A stretch of DNA of 64,000 nucleotides from an uncultured Acetatifactor sp. (GTDB lineage: Bacteria > Bacillota > Clostridia > Lachnospirales > Lachnospiraceae), in contig CAJUCE010000005.1 in assembly GCA_910584865.1 (NCBI GenBank), positions 94,323 through 158,322 on the forward strand, written 5' to 3'. Each line of letters starts with the position of its first letter. Positions within the stretch are counted from its first letter, which is position 1. The translations under genes were made by a program, and so were the position numbers. Below the pieces are notes generated by a model. The model saw only the letters and a list, made by a program, of their open reading frames with translations. It was not told the origin of the DNA and did not search any database. This document shows, piece after piece, positions 33,932 through 42,478 of this stretch.

Positions 33932-34057
33932 CGCGGAACTGGAAATCAGCAAGATGCCATTCCAGTGCCCAGAAGAATTGCCGGCTCTGTTCTTGGGACA
34001 GGAATTCTTCTGCCGTTACTGATACTGGAACGGCATCTTGCGGAACTAAAATTAGGA
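33932..34057 (+). repeat. Diverged family A leader element upstream of fucU
   Basis: Outer stem GCAAGATGCC (33949-33958) pairs with GGCATCTTGC (34032-34041), inner stem AGAAGAATT (33971-33979) with AATTCTTCT (34003-34011). Starts GCGGAACTGGAAA and ends GCGGAACTAAAATTAGGAGG, matching the ends of the other family A copies; CCAGTGCCCAGA is also shared. The central hairpin differs. It runs into the fucU ribosome site, in the same orientation relative to its gene as the others. Confidence 0.75.
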
Positions 34058-34067
34058 GGACAATGCA

Positions 34068-34508
34068 ATGCTACTGGGAATACCGAAAATTTTATCACCC
34101 GAATTATTGAAAGTGTTATGTGAAATGGGACATGGAGACCGCCTCATAATCGCGGACGGCAACTTCCCCTCAGAATCCATAGGAAAAGCGTGCAAGGTAA
34201 TCCGCATGGACGGACACGGCGCCTGTGAAGTGTTGGAAGCCATCCTGCAGCTCTTCCCCCTGGATTCCTATGTGGAGCATCCGGTAAGCCTGATGCAGGT
34301 AATTCCGGGAGATCCGGTAGAGACCCCCATCTGGGACTCTTATAAAGAGATTGTGAAAAAGGCAGATGCCAGAGGAGAACAAGCCTTTGCAGAGATAGAG
34401 AGATCCGCCTTCTACGAAGCGTCCCGCAACGTCTACGCCATAATTGCCACAGGCGAAAGCGCCCTGTACGCCAATCTGATGCTTCAAAAAGGTGTTGTCA
34501 CGGAATAA
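34068..34508 (+). CDS. fucU: L-fucose mutarotase / RbsD-FucU family
   Basis: A 146-residue protein matching FucU: LSPELLKVLCEMGHGDRL at residues ~9-26 with the catalytic His, then IIADGNFP, and near the C-terminus FYEASRNVYAIIATGE. The family interconverts alpha and beta anomers of L-fucose (or pyranose and furanose D-ribose) so that the next enzyme is fed. The ATG at 34068 has AGGAGG about eight bases before. It stands alone, but a GH29 fucosidase is 9 kb away. Fucose rather than ribose is favoured by the GHGD signature and length; this is family-based inference. Confidence 0.85.
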   Translation: MLLGIPKILSPELLKVLCEMGHGDRLIIADGNFPSESIGKACKVIRMDGHGACEVLEAILQLFPLDSYVEHPVSLMQVIPGDPVETPIWDSYKEIVKKADARGEQAFAEIERSAFYEASRNVYAIIATGESALYANLMLQKGVVTE

Positions 34509-34522
34509 TTTTATCCTGCTGG

Positions 34523-34568
34523 ACAGCCGTACCTGCTCTCTTCTTTTCCCGACAGCAGGCATGGCTGT
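34523..34568 (+). terminator. Hairpin after fucU
   Basis: ACAGCC (34523-34528) pairs with GGCTGT (34563-34568), and inside it CCTGCT (34532-34537) pairs with AGCAGG (34554-34559). Only a weak T-run follows. Lies between the convergent fucU and GH28-like genes. Confidence 0.45.
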
Positions 34569-34713
34569 TTCGCTGCCCGGATTTCCTCACAATTCCCTTC
34601 CGATGCGATGTCCTTTTCTGCATACAAGCGCCCCTTTGCGGGAAATGTCCCTGATACCATTATAAGTGCTGCTTCCCGGTTCTGGCAACAGGAAAATGGA
34701 GTGATTTCTGCCC

Positions 34714-36213
34714 CTACTCCAGCTTCACATCCTCCGCGAACTCTCCCACCACGATGCCGGCTTCCTCCAGGCTCTCCACCTTCCTGCCGTCCCTGTAGAA
34801 ATCCCGGATCCGCACATTCCGCACCGGAAATTCCCCGCTGTATCCCGCGATGATGGAGGGCTCTTCTCCGTCCCCGGACATCACCCGGACATTTTCCACC
34901 AGGATATCCCGGATTTCCCTGCCCGGCGCAGGGTTGTAATCTTTATTCCACTTTACCTGAAAATCCAATACTTTTCCATGCTCAAATGGTTCTATACGGA
35001 TATCCCGGTAGGTCACCTTCCGCACCAGATTCTTGTCCCCGGCATTGATGGCCAGTGCCCCCAGGTAGCCGGGCTGAAACTCGTGGTGCTCCAGGATATC
35101 GATATTTTCAAAGAGGATATCCTCGATGACATCCCCTTCCTTCCGGTGGTCTCCGTGGACGCCGATCATGGTAGGATGAGCCACGTCCGCCCAGAGTGTC
35201 GTATTCCGCACCGTAATCTCCCTGCTGCCGCCGTAATTATCCCAGCGGCTGCCGTAGACGGCCACGCAGTCGTCAGAGGTGCGCAGGAAGCAGCCTTCCG
35301 CCAGAACCCGCCTGCAGCTCATCATGTCCAGGCCGTCGCTCCACCCCTCGCAGCTGAAGGACTTCAGGTTCCGCAGCTCCACATCCTCACAGTCCCCCAG
35401 GGAAACCGTATAATGGGGCGGGTTGATGAAAATCAGATTTTCAATTACGATCTCCCGTGAATGGTTAAGCCGTATGCCGTTTATACCCGTGAACCTGTGA
35501 TAGTCCGCCAGATACAGGATGCCCCTGCCGCTGATGTGCAGCCCTTCCCCATGCTCCAGGGCCAGGCCGCCGATGAGTACCGCGCCGCCCTCCAGGTAAA
35601 TGTGAGTGTGGGAAGGCAGATGCCAGACGCTCTCCCCGATGTAGTAGATGCCAGGCTCCACATAGAGCATCCTGCCCTCCGGCATGGCCTCAAGCTGCGC
35701 GTTGATGCCGTCCCCCAGGCATCCGGGCCTGTCAAGGGAACCCTTTACCACGAGTACATTCGCCCCGGCCTTGTCCGGCGCTTCCTCAATGGGCCCGGCA
35801 AAGAGATGCAGGTTGTGGAAGCGGTCTTTATTCACCTCCACAGACAGATTCACCGGCTTATCCAGTATAAAAGTAATCCGCTTCGGCTCTGTTTCCGGCA
35901 TAATCCCCAGGGACAGCGGGCGGATGTCCACTCTGTACACCGTGTAAAATTTCGGGAATGTGATTTCTACCTCCACTTTGCCGCTGAAATCGAAATAGAC
36001 CATGGAGGCGCTGCGCACATCATGCATATCCACCTTCACCCGGTAGACCTTCAGTTCCTGCCAGTCCTCCGCTCCCACGTTGCGGACACGCAAGCTGTAA
36101 TCCGCCTGCAATACTGCCCCCTTCGGGACGGGGTAAATCCGCAGCTGATTTTTCTCCTGATTATTCTCCCGATCTGTCATCTGTTTCATATCCCGATTTA
36201 TCTCCTGATTCAT
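34714..36213 (-). CDS. GH28-like polygalacturonase-fold glycosidase
   Basis: A 499-residue protein with no signal peptide. The first ~165 residues are a beta-rich domain. The rest is a right-handed parallel beta-helix (repeating turns such as GLHISGRGILYL, EIVIENLIFINPPHYTVSL). The GH28-type active-site Asp cluster is visible: SDGLDMM and then TSDDCVAVYG at about residues 291-315. GH28 enzymes hydrolyse galacturonic or related glycosidic bonds by inversion. AGGAGG lies six bases before the ATG at 36213; the frame opens further up but without a better start. Cytoplasmic location implies an imported oligosaccharide substrate. Confidence 0.78.
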   Translation of the reverse strand: MNQEINRDMKQMTDRENNQEKNQLRIYPVPKGAVLQADYSLRVRNVGAEDWQELKVYRVKVDMHDVRSASMVYFDFSGKVEVEITFPKFYTVYRVDIRPLSLGIMPETEPKRITFILDKPVNLSVEVNKDRFHNLHLFAGPIEEAPDKAGANVLVVKGSLDRPGCLGDGINAQLEAMPEGRMLYVEPGIYYIGESVWHLPSHTHIYLEGGAVLIGGLALEHGEGLHISGRGILYLADYHRFTGINGIRLNHSREIVIENLIFINPPHYTVSLGDCEDVELRNLKSFSCEGWSDGLDMMSCRRVLAEGCFLRTSDDCVAVYGSRWDNYGGSREITVRNTTLWADVAHPTMIGVHGDHRKEGDVIEDILFENIDILEHHEFQPGYLGALAINAGDKNLVRKVTYRDIRIEPFEHGKVLDFQVKWNKDYNPAPGREIRDILVENVRVMSGDGEEPSIIAGYSGEFPVRNVRIRDFYRDGRKVESLEEAGIVVGEFAEDVKLE

Positions 36214-36689
36214 TTTATACCTCCTGTGCACCCCTGAGTGTGCTTGAAAATTCATTCCCCCATTTGTACTCACTTTGCCTTATATTGGGCCCTCATTCAG
36301 TCCACGCAGCAGAGCCACGGGGTATCAGCCCGAGACTCACTTCGTTCATCATTAGTTTGTTTCCGCGCAATGGGTCTTCATTTTCTTTCATCCTGTAAAT
36401 AGAAACTGCTTTTGTCTCCCGCCTGAGCAGTGTATGCTATTTTTCTTATTTGACAGCTTGAACTCCTCCAACATCTGCACATTAATTGCAACATTGTTGA
36501 CACATTTTTCCTTGTATTTTCGGACTTTTGCCTGAACAGGTTGTATCAGCTGTTTTTCGACAGTTCCTGGAGAAAAGAGGCAGCCCCAGGTTCTGCCTGT
36601 GGCCGCCTCTTTCTGTAAACATGTGGATTTTTTCATTCACGAAATTCTCAATTTTTCCGGCATGGCCCTGCAGTCAGCCGCCTGGGAAT
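36214..36689. other. Gap between binding lipoprotein and GH28-like gene
   Basis: Holds the terminator at 36571-36614 and a short palindrome CAACATTGTTG near 36490 that could be an operator for the GH28-like gene. No convincing gene. Confidence 0.4.
36571..36614 (-). terminator. Rho-independent terminator of the binding lipoprotein gene
   Basis: Minus strand AAAGAGGCGGCC pairs with GGCTGCCTCTTT and is followed by TTCT. The A/T ends also allow function in the plus direction. Confidence 0.75.
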
Positions 36690-38426
36690 TTAGTTCGCAT
36701 TCTTAGCGTCAAGGAATGCCTGAATCTGGGAAATCAGTTCCGCGCGGATCTCTTCCAGGCCTACCGCGGCGGCATCCTCATGCCACTGCTGAATCTTCTG
36801 CGCCGCCTCGTCCGCGTCGTACATGGAGATGGTCAGCTGCAGCTCGTTGGAAAGAGCGGATACATTGGCAATCTGGGTCTCCACGTTGGTGGTGTCGAAC
36901 ACGAATCCGGACAGCGGGCTCAGCTTATAGGTAGAAGGATCGTACATATAGTCGAAGCGGGACTTAATCTCGGGATTACTGCTGACGAACTCACTCACCC
37001 TGATGTATGTAGGGTTCTGGGTGAAGGAGTAGGTAGGCATGGAGTATGCCAGGTTCTCGTCGATGTCAAGCTTCTTGTAGCCGTCGGTGCCTACTGCTTC
37101 CCAGTCCTCGCCTTCGATACCCAGTTCGAAGAGATCATGGGCTTCCTGGCTGCCGAACATCCAGTCAAGGAAATACATTACGGCATCGGTCTTCTCGGAC
37201 CACTCGGGCACTACAAGCCAGTTGTTGGTAGCCATGTCGCAGACAACCGCGCCCGGCTCCATATTGCGCTGTGCGTCTTCAATTACATAGAAGCCATACT
37301 CTTCGTCAGGGTTGGTCTCCAGGGCTGTCTTTACCTTGCTCTCATACTCGCTCAGAGCGGAATAGGCGATGGCTGCGGGCTTCTCCACGGTATCGGTGCC
37401 GCCGCGGTTGGGATTCAGGTAAGGATTCCACTTGGTACGGTCCTGAATATATGCGGTAATGAAATCATCCTGGTAGCCTGCGGGCATCTTTGCGAACTCT
37501 TCTGCGGAATCGCCGGGAACCACTGCGTTCAGAACGGTCTTCTCGTCATCGCTTAAGCCCACCCATACCCAGGTCTGGTCGCCCAGAACGTTTACATTGT
37601 CCTGTGTGTATACATGGTCATGTTTCGCGGAGTACCAGGGGGAATCCAGACGGAAGAAGTTCCAGAGGCTCACGCCGATCATGCCTTCTTCATTTTCCTG
37701 TACCGTCTTTACGAACTCCAACAGGCTGGCTTCATCAGTGATGGGAGCGCAGTCGTATTTTTTGCGCAGATCCTCGCGGTACATAAATCCGCGGCTGTCC
37801 TCGTAGAAGGTTGCCAGGTTGATGCCGTAGATCCCCTTCTGGTAGGAGCCGTCCTCCTGGCGGATATAGGAAGTCATGGCCTTCACGAAATCCTCGGAGA
37901 AGGCGCTCTTCAGGCCGGGGAAAGCGTCGTTGTTAAAGTAGGAAGACAGGTCTGCGAAGTTGCCTTCCTGGATGAAGGTGCTCAGGCCGTGCCAGCCGCC
38001 GCAGAACATCAGGTCGAAATCTTCATTTCCAATCATGGCTGTGGTCAGCTTATCCTTGTAGTCGCCGCCTGCCACCCATGTAAATTCCGGATGGATTTTG
38101 CTCATGACGGGGTCGTCCGCTGTCATCTCTTCGTATTTTGCCAGAACCTTATCCAAATTGCGGAATTCGTTCATGACACGGATCTTGATGGTGGTATCCT
38201 CGATCTGGGGTGCTTCTGCCTGGCCGCCTTCTTCGGAAGACTCTTCTCCGGAAGCTTCCTCTGAATTCTCCGCGGGGCTCTCTTCACTGTTTCCTGCAGG
38301 AGATTCCTGCTGTTCGGACTGCTGATTGCTGCTTCCTGCGTCGTCATTGCCGCAGGCTGCCATGGACAGTGTCATGGCTCCTGCCAGAGCCAGTGCCATG
38401 GTCTTCTTCAAAACCTTGTTTTTCAT
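36690..38426 (-). CDS. Extracellular solute-binding lipoprotein with DUF3502-type C-terminus
   Basis: A 578-residue lipoprotein: signal peptide MKNKVLKKTMALALAGAMTL ending in the lipobox MAAC, an acidic Ser/Glu-rich linker (about 28-62), then a family 1 binding domain, ending in a region like DUF3502 (DTTNVETQIANVSALSNEL). Such proteins (LplA/YtcQ type) deliver complex glycans to MalFG-like permeases. The ATG at 38426 has AGGAGG seven bases before. No permease or ATPase gene flanks it, which is unusual; the nearest same-strand gene is the GH28-like enzyme downstream beyond a terminator. Confidence 0.88.
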   Translation of the reverse strand: MKNKVLKKTMALALAGAMTLSMAACGNDDAGSSNQQSEQQESPAGNSEESPAENSEEASGEESSEEGGQAEAPQIEDTTIKIRVMNEFRNLDKVLAKYEEMTADDPVMSKIHPEFTWVAGGDYKDKLTTAMIGNEDFDLMFCGGWHGLSTFIQEGNFADLSSYFNNDAFPGLKSAFSEDFVKAMTSYIRQEDGSYQKGIYGINLATFYEDSRGFMYREDLRKKYDCAPITDEASLLEFVKTVQENEEGMIGVSLWNFFRLDSPWYSAKHDHVYTQDNVNVLGDQTWVWVGLSDDEKTVLNAVVPGDSAEEFAKMPAGYQDDFITAYIQDRTKWNPYLNPNRGGTDTVEKPAAIAYSALSEYESKVKTALETNPDEEYGFYVIEDAQRNMEPGAVVCDMATNNWLVVPEWSEKTDAVMYFLDWMFGSQEAHDLFELGIEGEDWEAVGTDGYKKLDIDENLAYSMPTYSFTQNPTYIRVSEFVSSNPEIKSRFDYMYDPSTYKLSPLSGFVFDTTNVETQIANVSALSNELQLTISMYDADEAAQKIQQWHEDAAAVGLEEIRAELISQIQAFLDAKNAN

Positions 38427-38708
38427 TCTTATTCCTCCTAGTATAAGCCGATGCGGCTTTACCGCCCGGCCGGGTAATTTTTCGGATCCCCCCTGTCCTC
38501 TCTCTGCCAAAGTCATCCTGATCCTGTTCTTCATTATAATACTTCCCTAACCTCACACAAGAGGAAAAAAAGATGATCCGGGGTAATTTTCGAAGATGAT
38601 TTACTCCTCATTTGCATTTGTTGCCGCTTCCCAGGCAACCAACAGAACACCCCTCCCTTCCGTCCCTGTCATTTCAGCCCCTAAATTGTATATTTCAGAA
38701 GCTTCCTG

Positions 38709-38736
38709 TTGGAAGGGTGTAAATCTGTGGTAAAAT
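38709..38736 (+). promoter_or_regulatory. Promoter of the kinase-NfeD-flotillin-regulator operon
   Basis: TTGGAA (38709-38714), 16-base spacer ending TGG, TAAAAT (38731-38736). Identical layout to the promoter at 56675. Confidence 0.6.
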
Positions 38737-38806
38737 GAATTTATTCACGGCAGGAAACGGCCGAATGGCCATCCTGCCATGTGCGTTGCTGTGCACATGG
38801 CAAAAT
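38731..38806 (+). repeat. Structured leader family B, copy 1
   Basis: First hairpin GGCAGG (38749-38754) with CCTGCC (38773-38778), enclosing GGCC-GAAT-GGCC. Second hairpin CATGTGC (38778-38784) with GCACATG (38793-38799). Nearly identical to 56697-56772. A degenerate second unit follows at about 38800-38850 (GGCAGG again paired with CCTGCC). Located at the predicted transcription start, ~120 bases before the kinase gene. Confidence 0.85.
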
Positions 38807-38921
38807 GATTCCATACTCACGGCAGGCCCGGGCAGGAAAGCCGCCCTGCCAGAGACGCGGCCATGCTCAGTCCTTCCGGAAAAGGCACGCATAAACAAGA
38901 AAAAGAAACGGGGCCTCACCA

Positions 38922-39659
38922 ATGAACATAAGCTTATATTTCTCACTGGCAGTGGTGGTTATACTGACGCTTTGCCTGGCATGGATCCTCCTTCTGTATG
39001 AAAAACTGCGGCGGCGCTACGACAGCCTGGCGGAAAGTTTCGGACAGATTCAGAAGCTGAACGCCGAACTGCGCTGCCAGCGGCATGATTACTTAAACCA
39101 TATGCAGGTTGTCTACGGCATGGCAGAACTGGAGGAATACGAAGAGCTCCTCGATTACCTGGAACCCATCTACCGGGACATCATGAAGACGGGAAAAGCA
39201 ATCCGCACTTCCGTCCCCGCGGTGAACGCACTGCTGATGGCGAAAATGGGAACCGCGCAGGCTCTGGGGATTGACTTCTATGTGGAAGTGAAATCCGACT
39301 TAAAACGCCTGCCCATGGAACCCTGGGAGCTGTGCAAGGTGCTTTCCAACTTAATCGACAACGCCGTCACCGCATTGTCCGAGAAGGAATCCGGCCGGAA
39401 AATGATACTGGATATCAGCGAGGACAGGGAGCGCTATCTGTTCTCCGTATCCGACAATGGCGCCCCCATCCCAAAAGAACGGCAAACAGCCATCTTCCGG
39501 CCGGGCTTTACCACCAAAAAAGAGTCCGGCCATGGAATGGGACTGTACATCGTATCCGGCGTACTGAAAAAGAGCGGCGGCAGTATCTCGGTGAAATCCG
39601 ACGAAAAAGAAACCGTTTTCACGGTATCCCTGAAGAAAGACGAAGCCGGAAGGAGGTGA
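38922..39659 (+). CDS. GHKL sensor histidine kinase with Spo0B-like dimer domain
   Basis: A 245-residue kinase with one N-terminal membrane helix (about 4-26) and no extracellular domain. The His-bearing helix RHDYLNHMQVVYGMAEL (about residues 48-64) is Spo0B/AgrC-like. The HATPase has LSNLIDNAVTAL (N box, about 140), SDNGAPIPK and HGMGLYIVSGVLKKSGG (G boxes). With no sensor domain of its own, it probably reads membrane state or a partner. nfeD begins nine bases after its stop, so it heads a four-gene operon with NfeD, flotillin and a LytTR regulator. Confidence 0.9.
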   Translation: MNISLYFSLAVVVILTLCLAWILLLYEKLRRRYDSLAESFGQIQKLNAELRCQRHDYLNHMQVVYGMAELEEYEELLDYLEPIYRDIMKTGKAIRTSVPAVNALLMAKMGTAQALGIDFYVEVKSDLKRLPMEPWELCKVLSNLIDNAVTALSEKESGRKMILDISEDRERYLFSVSDNGAPIPKERQTAIFRPGFTTKKESGHGMGLYIVSGVLKKSGGSISVKSDEKETVFTVSLKKDEAGRR

Positions 39660-39667
39660 AAAAGCAA

Positions 39668-40162
39668 ATGGAAACAATTGAATTAATCGGCATCATTGTA
39701 CTGATAGCGGGCTTCATCCTGATCGCAGTGGAACTGGTGGTACCCGGGTTCGGGCTCCCCGGCATCGCGGGCATTGTCTGCCTGGTGGCAGGCGTATTTA
39801 TGGTAACGGATTCCGTGGAGGAAGGAATCCTGGTGACCATCGTGGTCATCGTCATCCTGAGCATCCTGACGGCGGTGGTCATCGGCCTGATGCACCACCG
39901 GAAATTCAAATCCCCCATTATCCTGGATACGGATGTCCATGTGGAAAACACGCAGTTAGAGGCATCTGACCTTGACTACCTGCTCCACAGGGAAGGCACT
40001 GCGTCAACCGACCTGCGCCCGGTGGGAAAAGGCGATTTCGACGGAATCGAACTGGATATCGTATCCGACGGGGCTTATATCAAAAAAGGAAGCAGGATTA
40101 AAATCGTTCAAATCAGCTCCAACAGGCTGATGGTCAGGAACCTGGAGAACCGAAAGAACTGA
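39668..40162 (+). CDS. nfeD: NfeD-family membrane protein
   Basis: A 164-residue short-form NfeD: three or four membrane helices in the first ~80 residues (VELVVPGFGLPGIAGIVCLV is the family signature), then a C-terminal OB-fold (LRPVGKGDFDGIELDIVSDGAYIKKGSRIKI). Short NfeD proteins are standard partners of flotillins in membrane microdomains. AAGGAGGTG precedes the ATG at 39668. floA starts 29 bases after its stop. Confidence 0.9.
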   Translation: METIELIGIIVLIAGFILIAVELVVPGFGLPGIAGIVCLVAGVFMVTDSVEEGILVTIVVIVILSILTAVVIGLMHHRKFKSPIILDTDVHVENTQLEASDLDYLLHREGTASTDLRPVGKGDFDGIELDIVSDGAYIKKGSRIKIVQISSNRLMVRNLENRKN

Positions 40163-40191
40163 GGAAACATGAGAAAGGCAAGGGTGATGAT

Positions 40192-41160
40192 ATGATTATC
40201 CAGATTATTATTCTATGTGTGATTGCTTTACTGATTGTAGGATTTTTTGTGATTGTACCTGTGGGACTGTGGATATCGGCAGTGGCGGCCAACGTGAAAG
40301 TGGGCATCTTTAACCTGGTGGGAATGAAGCTGCGCCGCGTGATACCCAGGAAGATTATCTTCCCCCTGATCAAGGCCACGAAGGCGGGCATCAATGTAAC
40401 GGCGAACCAGCTGGAAGCCCACTATCTGGCAGGCGGCAATGTGGACGGCGTGGTCAACGCCCTGATTGCGGCGGAGCGGGCCGGCATGGACCTGTCTTTT
40501 GAGAAAGCCTCCGCCATCGACCTGGCCGGCCGCAATGTGTTCGAGGCAGTGACCATGAGCGTTACGCCCAAGGTCATCGAGACCCCTCTGATCTCCGCCG
40601 TGGCCAAGGACGGCATCGAACTGATGGTCAAGGCCAGGGTCACCGTGCGGACGAACCTGGAACGGCTCATCGGCGGCGCCGGGGAAGCCACCGTACTGGC
40701 CAGAATCGGGGAAGGAATCGTCACCACGGTAGGATCCTCCCTGACCCACAGCGAAGTCCTGGAAAACCCGGACGAGATTTCCAAACTGGTACTGGATAAG
40801 GGCCTGGACTCCGGCACCGCCTACGAGATCATTTCCATCGACATCGCGGACATCGACATCGGCAGGAATATCGGCGCGAACCTCCAGAGCCTTCAGGCGG
40901 AGGCGGACAACAAGATTGCCCAGGCCAGGGCCGAGGAACGCCGGGCCATGGCAGTGGCACTGGAACAGGAAATGCGGGCCGCCGTGGTAGAGGCCGAAGC
41001 GGAGATTCCCAGGGCTATGGCCCAGGCCCTCCGGGAAGGGCATATCGGCGTATTGGATTATTATAAACTGCAGAACGTACTGGCCGACACGGAAATGAAG
41101 AAAAACATCGGCACAGGCGCCTATGCCTATGCGGAAAGCAGGAAGGAATCCGGAACATGA
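40192..41160 (+). CDS. floA: Flotillin-like FloA protein
   Basis: A 322-residue FloA (YqfA type), normal length. A membrane hairpin lies at residues ~3-28, then the SPFH/PHB domain (GINVTANQLEAHYLAGGNVD), and an Ala/Glu-rich coiled region near residues 230-280 (AQARAEERRAMAVALEQEMR) used for oligomerisation. Flotillins scaffold ordered membrane domains and support signalling and secretion complexes. It overlaps the LytTR regulator start as ATGA, so scaffold and regulator are translationally coupled. Confidence 0.96.
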   Translation: MIIQIIILCVIALLIVGFFVIVPVGLWISAVAANVKVGIFNLVGMKLRRVIPRKIIFPLIKATKAGINVTANQLEAHYLAGGNVDGVVNALIAAERAGMDLSFEKASAIDLAGRNVFEAVTMSVTPKVIETPLISAVAKDGIELMVKARVTVRTNLERLIGGAGEATVLARIGEGIVTTVGSSLTHSEVLENPDEISKLVLDKGLDSGTAYEIISIDIADIDIGRNIGANLQSLQAEADNKIAQARAEERRAMAVALEQEMRAAVVEAEAEIPRAMAQALREGHIGVLDYYKLQNVLADTEMKKNIGTGAYAYAESRKESGT

Positions 41161-42161
41161 TTAAAGTAATGCTCATCGATGACGAGCCGGAAATCAGAAG
41201 GCTTCTCCACAAAATGGTGGAAAAGCAGGAGGGTTACCAGGTGGTCTCCGAATGCGGCAACTTTGCCGGGGCAGTAGCTGATTTTGCCAGATACAGGCCG
41301 GATGTGGTGTTTGTGGACATCGACTTAAACGGCGAGGACGGGCTGAACTGCGCCAGGGTACTGACGGATCTGGATCCGAAACTGAAGGTCATCTTCGCCA
41401 CCGCCCACAGCGAATACATGGCAAACGCTTTTGAAATCTACGCTTTCGACTACCTGGTAAAGCCCTTTAATATGGAAAGACTGGCCCGGACACTGGACCG
41501 GATCCGCAGTTCCATGCCGGAACATGCCAGACAGGGCAGCATGCAAAATGCGGTGTCTGGCCAGGCACATGCCGCGGGGCTCCGGGAAACGCGGGGCAAT
41601 GCGCAGCCTACATCATATACGCCGGATAACTGCGATATGCAAAACAAAGCCCGGTCCATGGCATATACCGCGGACGGCGGCAATATGCCAGACGCCACCC
41701 GGTCCACAACGCCTGCCGCTGACAGCTGCACTCCACAGCGCGGAATGCAGCCTGGTACAAATACGCCGAATCCCTGCATCCCGCAGGGGAAAGCCGGTTC
41801 ACCGGATAAAATTGCACGCCCTGACAGATACCGCGGCAAGCTGCTGATCAAGGGGAAGGAACAAACCTTCCTTCTGGATGTAGAAGAAATCCTGTTCATC
41901 GAAAGGATGGACGGCAGCACCAATATCGTGACCGCCTCCGGGGAACAATACAGAACCTCCGCCTCCCTCTTCGATCTGGAAACAAAACTGGATTCCGAAC
42001 TCTTCATGCGCTGCCATAAATCCTATATTGTCAACTTGTCCAAAATCACCAGAATAGAACCCTACGGACGATGGACCTATGTGGCAAAATTCCGCGGCTG
42101 CGAACTGTCGGCGCTGATGACCGCCCAGAAATATGAGGAAATGAAGAGACTATTCTCCTAG
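41157..42161 (+). CDS. LytTR-family response regulator with long linker
   Basis: A 334-residue regulator. The receiver has DDEPE (about residue 8) and the phospho-Asp in VVFVDIDLNGEDG (about 54). An unusually long linker follows (about residues 120-222), rich in Thr, Pro, Ala, Gly, Asn and Gln with Cys-containing motifs (PDNCDMQ, DSCTPQ, NPCIPQ). The LytTR DNA-binding domain occupies ~225-330 (EEILFIERMDGSTNIVTASG, MRCHKSYIVNLSKI). Most LytTR regulators have a short linker. It is coupled to floA and probably pairs with the kinase three genes upstream. Confidence 0.9.
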   Translation: MIKVMLIDDEPEIRRLLHKMVEKQEGYQVVSECGNFAGAVADFARYRPDVVFVDIDLNGEDGLNCARVLTDLDPKLKVIFATAHSEYMANAFEIYAFDYLVKPFNMERLARTLDRIRSSMPEHARQGSMQNAVSGQAHAAGLRETRGNAQPTSYTPDNCDMQNKARSMAYTADGGNMPDATRSTTPAADSCTPQRGMQPGTNTPNPCIPQGKAGSPDKIARPDRYRGKLLIKGKEQTFLLDVEEILFIERMDGSTNIVTASGEQYRTSASLFDLETKLDSELFMRCHKSYIVNLSKITRIEPYGRWTYVAKFRGCELSALMTAQKYEEMKRLFS

Positions 42162-42166
42162 AATTA

Positions 42167-42194
42167 CCTGCCCCGGCTAAACCGGAACCAAAAT
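42167..42194. repeat. 28-base sequence shared with 30158-30185
   Basis: 26 of 28 bases match; the core is CCGG-NTAAA-CCGGAACCAAAAT, forming a small CCGG hairpin. Here it immediately follows the LytTR regulator; the other copy is in the leader of the OmpR-type regulator. Confidence 0.6.
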
Positions 42195-42218
42195 ATGAGG
42201 TATCCCTGAAGCAACGGC

Positions 42219-42264
42219 TAAAACAGGCCGACGGTCATAACAATATGACAGCCAGCCTGTTTTA
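42219..42264 (+). terminator. Terminator of the flotillin two-component operon
   Basis: Perfect 10-bp stem TAAAACAGGC / GCCTGTTTTA with an inner GTCAT/ATGAC pair. A/T ends on both sides allow function in both directions. The 214 bases between it and the mgtC-like stop hold nothing I recognise. Confidence 0.75.
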
Positions 42265-42478
42265 TGTCCTACGGGCACTTCCTTACGCCCTGCAATTATT
42301 CCTTTTCACACTCTTATCATCTTGCATCGCAGCTGCCGGACACGCTCCCGCAACCGGCAGGCACAAGTCACTTACTGCTCATACCCAAGTCCCGCCTTAA
42401 ATCCCATGGCCCAGGGCCACAAGCCCCGAAGCGAAAATTCCACGGCCAAAAACACCGTACCCCAGGCCCAAAAGCCGC

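Noticed and set aside
36528..37556. 342-codon plus-strand frame opposite the binding lipoprotein
   Set aside because: Antisense shadow of the lipoprotein gene and it reads through its terminator.
42280..42478. Possible small gene between the LytTR operon and mgtC
   Set aside because: Short frames only, no Shine-Dalgarno, skewed composition; left as empty intergenic sequence.
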